Assembly: GCF_048771995.1 (NCBI RefSeq)
Contig: NC_133043.1
Span: 10,558,501-10,622,500, forward strand
Origin: Taeniopygia guttata
Lineage: Eukaryota > Chordata > Aves > Passeriformes > Estrildidae
Length of the DNA: 64,000 nt
Direction: 5' to 3'
Shown here piece by piece: positions 61,701 through 64,000 of the stretch. The notes under the pieces are model-generated. The model saw only the letters and a program-made list of their open reading frames with translations. It did no database searches and was not told the origin of the DNA. Positions within the stretch are counted from its first letter, which is position 1. Each line of letters starts with the position of its first letter. Position numbers and translations under genes: made by a program.

Positions 61701-62372
61701 TCTCTCTCCTCTCTAGTCTATATGTACTATTTTGATGACCCTGGTGGCATGATTCCATCCTGGTTGGTCAACTGGGCTGCCAAGGTAAGGAAAGGTTACA
61801 GACAATGATCTTTGATAATCTATTTCAAACAATGAATTCACTGCAGTCATACCCATCTTCTATGTTTTGGACAGAATTAGTTTTTTCTGAAACAGATATT
61901 TTAACCTTCCTAGCTTTTATATGGTCCCATATTTACAGTGTCACTATTGGATGCTCTCACGACAATGGTCTTAGTTAATTTACTTACTTTAATTCCTGTC
62001 AAATTCCTTTGGTTTGTCAACCTAGCAGGTAAATTTCTGCAGCAAACCCCAAATAATCTGTGTTTCAGAGCATGTATGAATAGCCTCAAGACAAGCAAAC
62101 TTCAATAATGCAGTTTGTTCCCAAAGTGTTCAAGGAATGGCTTGATGCAGTGTACCAGATCTTAGACTTGTTTCTTAGACAAATGTATATTAGATCTTAG
62201 AATTGTATCTGAAGTCCTTCATATCTATAATGGGAATTCTCATCTTGCTTATAGTTTTTATTGATTTCATTATGCAAGAATAACTTTTCTGCCTTTCTCT
62301 TTACAGACTGGTGTGCCTGCTTTCTTGAAGGATATAGAAAAAGCTTGCCTTATTTATTCTAAGAGCACATAG
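53989..62372 (+). CDS. PCTP: PCTP (STARD2), phosphatidylcholine transfer protein, six exons, 223 aa
   Basis: PCTP is a cytosolic START-domain protein that binds one phosphatidylcholine and moves it between membranes. Coding exons: 53989-54156, 57176-57293, 60485-60564, 60897-61068, 61717-61784 and 62307-62372. All have GT-AG borders and compatible phases (0,1,0,1,0). The spliced product is 223 residues against 214 in human, the extra nine lying at the N terminus. It aligns throughout with human PCTP: FSEEQF near the start, GLYEYK, RKEWDQYVKELYE, YWEVKYPFP, SNRDYVYVR, IRVKSYKQSL, IESDGK, MYYFDDPGG, IPSWLVNWAAK. The arginine matching human Arg78, implicated in lipid phosphate contact, is present (residue 87), as are the aromatic residues matching human Tyr84, Trp101, Tyr114, Tyr155 and Tyr175. 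Human Cys63 is Val here. The exon 3 donor (GAT|GTATCC) is weak. Gene identity is certain; the exon 3/4 borders are slightly less so. Confidence 0.97.
54189..54272 (+). repeat. (GGGGAT)14 microsatellite in PCTP intron 1
   Basis: Fourteen uninterrupted copies of GGGGAT begin 33 bases after the exon 1 donor. Each unit has a run of four Gs on the non-template strand, so the tract can in principle form G-quadruplexes and favour R-loops. Read in the exon 1 frame it encodes a Met-Gly repeat. Confidence 0.95.
54273..54530 (+). repeat. GC-rich minisatellite (GGGGATGCAGGGGGCGGT-like units)
   Basis: Irregular copies of an 18-bp unit, GGGGATGC(A/G)GGGGGCGGT, alternate with extra GGGGAT units. The array evidently grew from the adjoining hexamer run. 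It ends near the GCCCGCACACC at 54530. Confidence 0.85.
55727..55763 (+). repeat. T37 homopolymer in PCTP intron 1
   Basis: This is the longest homopolymer in the window. It has no obvious element attached. Confidence 0.9.
55785..55855 (+). mobile_element. Possible degraded CR1 tail in PCTP intron 1
   Basis: GCTGGATGGGCAGACTACAT followed by AGGATGCAAAGGACCTTTTC and AAGTCCAGTATTGTGACTC loosely follows the CR1 sense 3' end (GACTAGATGATC...AAAGGTCCTTTCCAAC). It is too diverged to be sure without an alignment. Confidence 0.35.
56182..56243. repeat. Near-perfect hairpin (about 30-bp arms) in PCTP intron 1
   Basis: The left arm CTTTCTTACTGTAAATCGCT (continuing GTTTTTCTT) pairs with a right arm ending AGCAATTTACAGTAAGAAAG. 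There is a single mismatch in the outer 21 bp, a one-base bulge and a very short loop. It could be a palindromic insertion, a foldback from template switching, or a small-RNA precursor. The structure is seen in sequence; any function is unknown. Confidence 0.85.
56511..56564 (+). repeat. 27-bp tandem duplication in PCTP intron 1
   Basis: CTCTCATTGTTTCAATTTAG(TCCTGAA) is followed at once by a copy with TTG for TCA in the middle. It is two units only. Confidence 0.9.
57678..57845 (-). mobile_element. CR1 LINE, 3'-end fragment in PCTP intron 2
   Basis: The run TGGAATAGCAGGTTGGAAGG with ACTTCTGGATCATCTTGGTC, then CACCCTGTTCAGCTGAGTCT, follows the antisense CR1 3' end (GGTTGGAAGGGACCTCTGGAG type). 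It is more diverged than the 50.9-kb copy. It is 5'-truncated and lies antisense to PCTP. Confidence 0.8.
60181..60240 (+). repeat. T-rich low-complexity tract in PCTP intron 2
   Basis: Several T runs, the longest about 18, are separated by G-containing spacers and end in TTTTTTTTCCCCC. It lies about 250 bp upstream of the exon 3 acceptor. Confidence 0.85.
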
Positions 62373-63525
62373 GTGTTGAAATTGATCTTAATAATTTAAT
62401 TCCTAGATCTCTGCTCTTACAGGAGCAGATGTTATCTATTACACTGGAAAAAATCTACCTCTAATATTGGAAAGAATTTTATTTTAGTTGAGTTATGCCT
62501 TTAGTTTTATTGGATTTTTTTCCATCTCCAACTGAAGAGCTGGCCACTATCAGGGTAGCACCAGTATCAGCTGCAGCTTTTGAAAGTACTCAAGTTTATC
62601 CTTGTTCCCCGTGCTTTGCTTATGCTGGTGGTCAGGTGTCAGCTAGGGGAGTTCTGTGATGGTTGTGTTGCATCCTTGCACAAGAGACAACAATCTTACT
62701 AGAAAAATGTCTGAACTTGGATTGCAAACACTCTGCATGTGTCATGCCTGGATCTGCTTTGTTGCCTTGCAGGATGGCTTCCTCCTGAAACTCAGGAATG
62801 GAACTTGCATTGCATAGGAGGAAATGCTTCTGCTACCCAAGTTTGTCATTCTTAAGCTCTCTGCCTGATGTACCAAAAAATGCTGAGGGATGAAGTAAAT
62901 TACTAGAAATGTGCAGTGGGAAGTCTGTGATGCTAAACTTCCTTAAATCCAGTTGTAAAAAGAGTGAACTTAAAGCATTGCATTCACAGCTCCATACTTC
63001 TGTACGAAATGTAAAAACCTGCAGCTGTGTCCAGCTAGAAGAAGAGGAGGAGATGACTTCTTGCATGTGTGATTTAAGGGGAACAAGTTTTATCTTCAGA
63101 GTCAGTGGCCTTACCTATAAAGCAGCTTGGATACCAACTTGAAACTGGAGATAATTTTAAACTGGGTGCCTGCCACTGAGTGTGGATGAGCTTGATGTGG
63201 AACTTGGGTTTGCCTGCATTTTTAGATTTCATGCTGATATAAAGAATGGATGGTGATGCACTAAAAGTTCAGCTGAGCAGGAAATTAAATTTCCAGCACT
63301 TTCTGAGGGTGGGGGAGGGGGGTGGGCAGGGAGTGCATAAAAGAATGAGAGAACATCATTCTCAGGGATTTAAAATATTCTGCATTTTTCCTAAATCTAA
63401 TCTATTTCTGAGTAAGTCTGGTAATGGAGTAGCTTTGTGTTGTTAAAAAATAAACAATTTAAATTATTGCCTTTATACCTTGTGTGAATATATACTTCCA
63501 ATAAATCCTTATTTTATCCAGGTAG
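62373..63525 (+). other. PCTP: PCTP 3' untranslated region (approximate)
   Basis: After the TAG at 62370-62372 the sequence lacks a reading frame of interest. It reaches two AATAAA hexamers at 63449-63454 and 63500-63505, giving a 3' UTR of about 1.1 kb. The last nucleotides are estimated from the second signal. Confidence 0.6.
63500..63505 (+). terminator. PCTP: Candidate poly(A) signal of PCTP (AATAAA)
   Basis: This is the second of two canonical hexamers (the other at 63449-63454) about 1.1 kb after the stop codon. A GT/T-rich stretch (about 63521-63543) follows within 40 nt, as expected of a cleavage region. Confidence 0.55.
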
Positions 63526-64000
63526 TGTTCTTGTTCTGTCTCCTAGGTTTAAGGGTTCCATGCTGGGCAGGTCACGGATGACAGGCTGATACTGTGAGCT
63601 GCCTTACTTGTAAAGGATTTTGAAAGAACAGATTGGATTAAAACTAAGCAGGACTCGTGTTCTGCCAGCAGTTCAGGCATTTTTCAATGTGTTTGACTTG
63701 GAGACTGTCACTGGATTGACTATTACAGTGTTACACAATATGATATCACAAAATTTTAAAAGGAGACTATCTGAGGATGAATCTTCCTGGAACAATGATG
63801 CAGACTAATTAATTTCCAGTTCTTTCTGAACAAAACTTATCTCTGTGCCACCATAGTCCAAAATTTACCTGTAATTGTAAACCTACCTTAAAATTTGAAT
63901 TGAAATGTTTAGAAGCAATGTATACCTAGTGAGCTTAGTATGTGCAGAGATGAATCATGTACAAAAGAGGTAATTTTTTCATTCTTTTTCTCCAGACAAC
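63526..64000. other. Sequence downstream of PCTP, nothing recognised
   Basis: About 475 bases follow the presumed PCTP cleavage site, with only a 62-codon chance frame. There is no repeat or exon I can identify. Confidence 0.5.

Noticed and set aside
1-64000. tRNA, rRNA or bacterial/viral gene clusters
   Set aside because: No cloverleaf consensus, rRNA core or clustered intact frames were seen. The window is ordinary avian nuclear DNA.

Overview
The window is vertebrate nuclear DNA, almost certainly from a bird. It has short spliced genes with GT-AG introns, CpG-island promoters, and 3'-end fragments of CR1 LINEs, the characteristic avian retroposon. GC-rich 5-, 6-, 10- and 45-bp tandem arrays crowd the promoters, as is common in avian genomes. 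A passerine would fit, but nothing seen here proves the order. No bacterial, viral or organellar gene was found.

Two genes are clear. TMEM100 lies on the minus strand: its whole 134-codon reading frame is in one exon (39140-39544), and a candidate untranslated first exon sits in a CpG island near 45.2 kb. PCTP (STARD2) lies on the plus strand with all six coding exons between 53989 and 62372, and it encodes a complete 223-residue START-domain protein. The two are divergent, with about 8.7 kb between their promoters. The same neighbours in the same orientation occur in human 17q22 (MMD - TMEM100 - PCTP), so this is conserved synteny.

Layout: 1-38.35 kb is non-coding and gene-poor, matching the MMD-TMEM100 intergenic interval. 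It holds a CR1 tail, one possible solo LTR, simple repeats and a few hairpins. 38.36-45.3 kb is the TMEM100 transcription unit. 45.3-53.9 kb is the divergent intergenic segment, with an ancient palindromic repeat, a CR1 fragment and a large GGGCT/GGGAT array abutting the PCTP promoter. 53.9-63.53 kb is PCTP. The last 0.5 kb shows nothing.

The two genes act in unrelated processes: BMP/ALK1-dependent endothelial and sensory-neuron membrane biology for TMEM100, and cytosolic phosphatidylcholine transfer for PCTP. Their proximity looks historical rather than functional. I found no new biological system. The observations most worth checking are a possible in-frame upstream TMEM100 exon, G-rich arrays on both sides of PCTP exon 1, and a near-perfect hairpin in PCTP intron 1.
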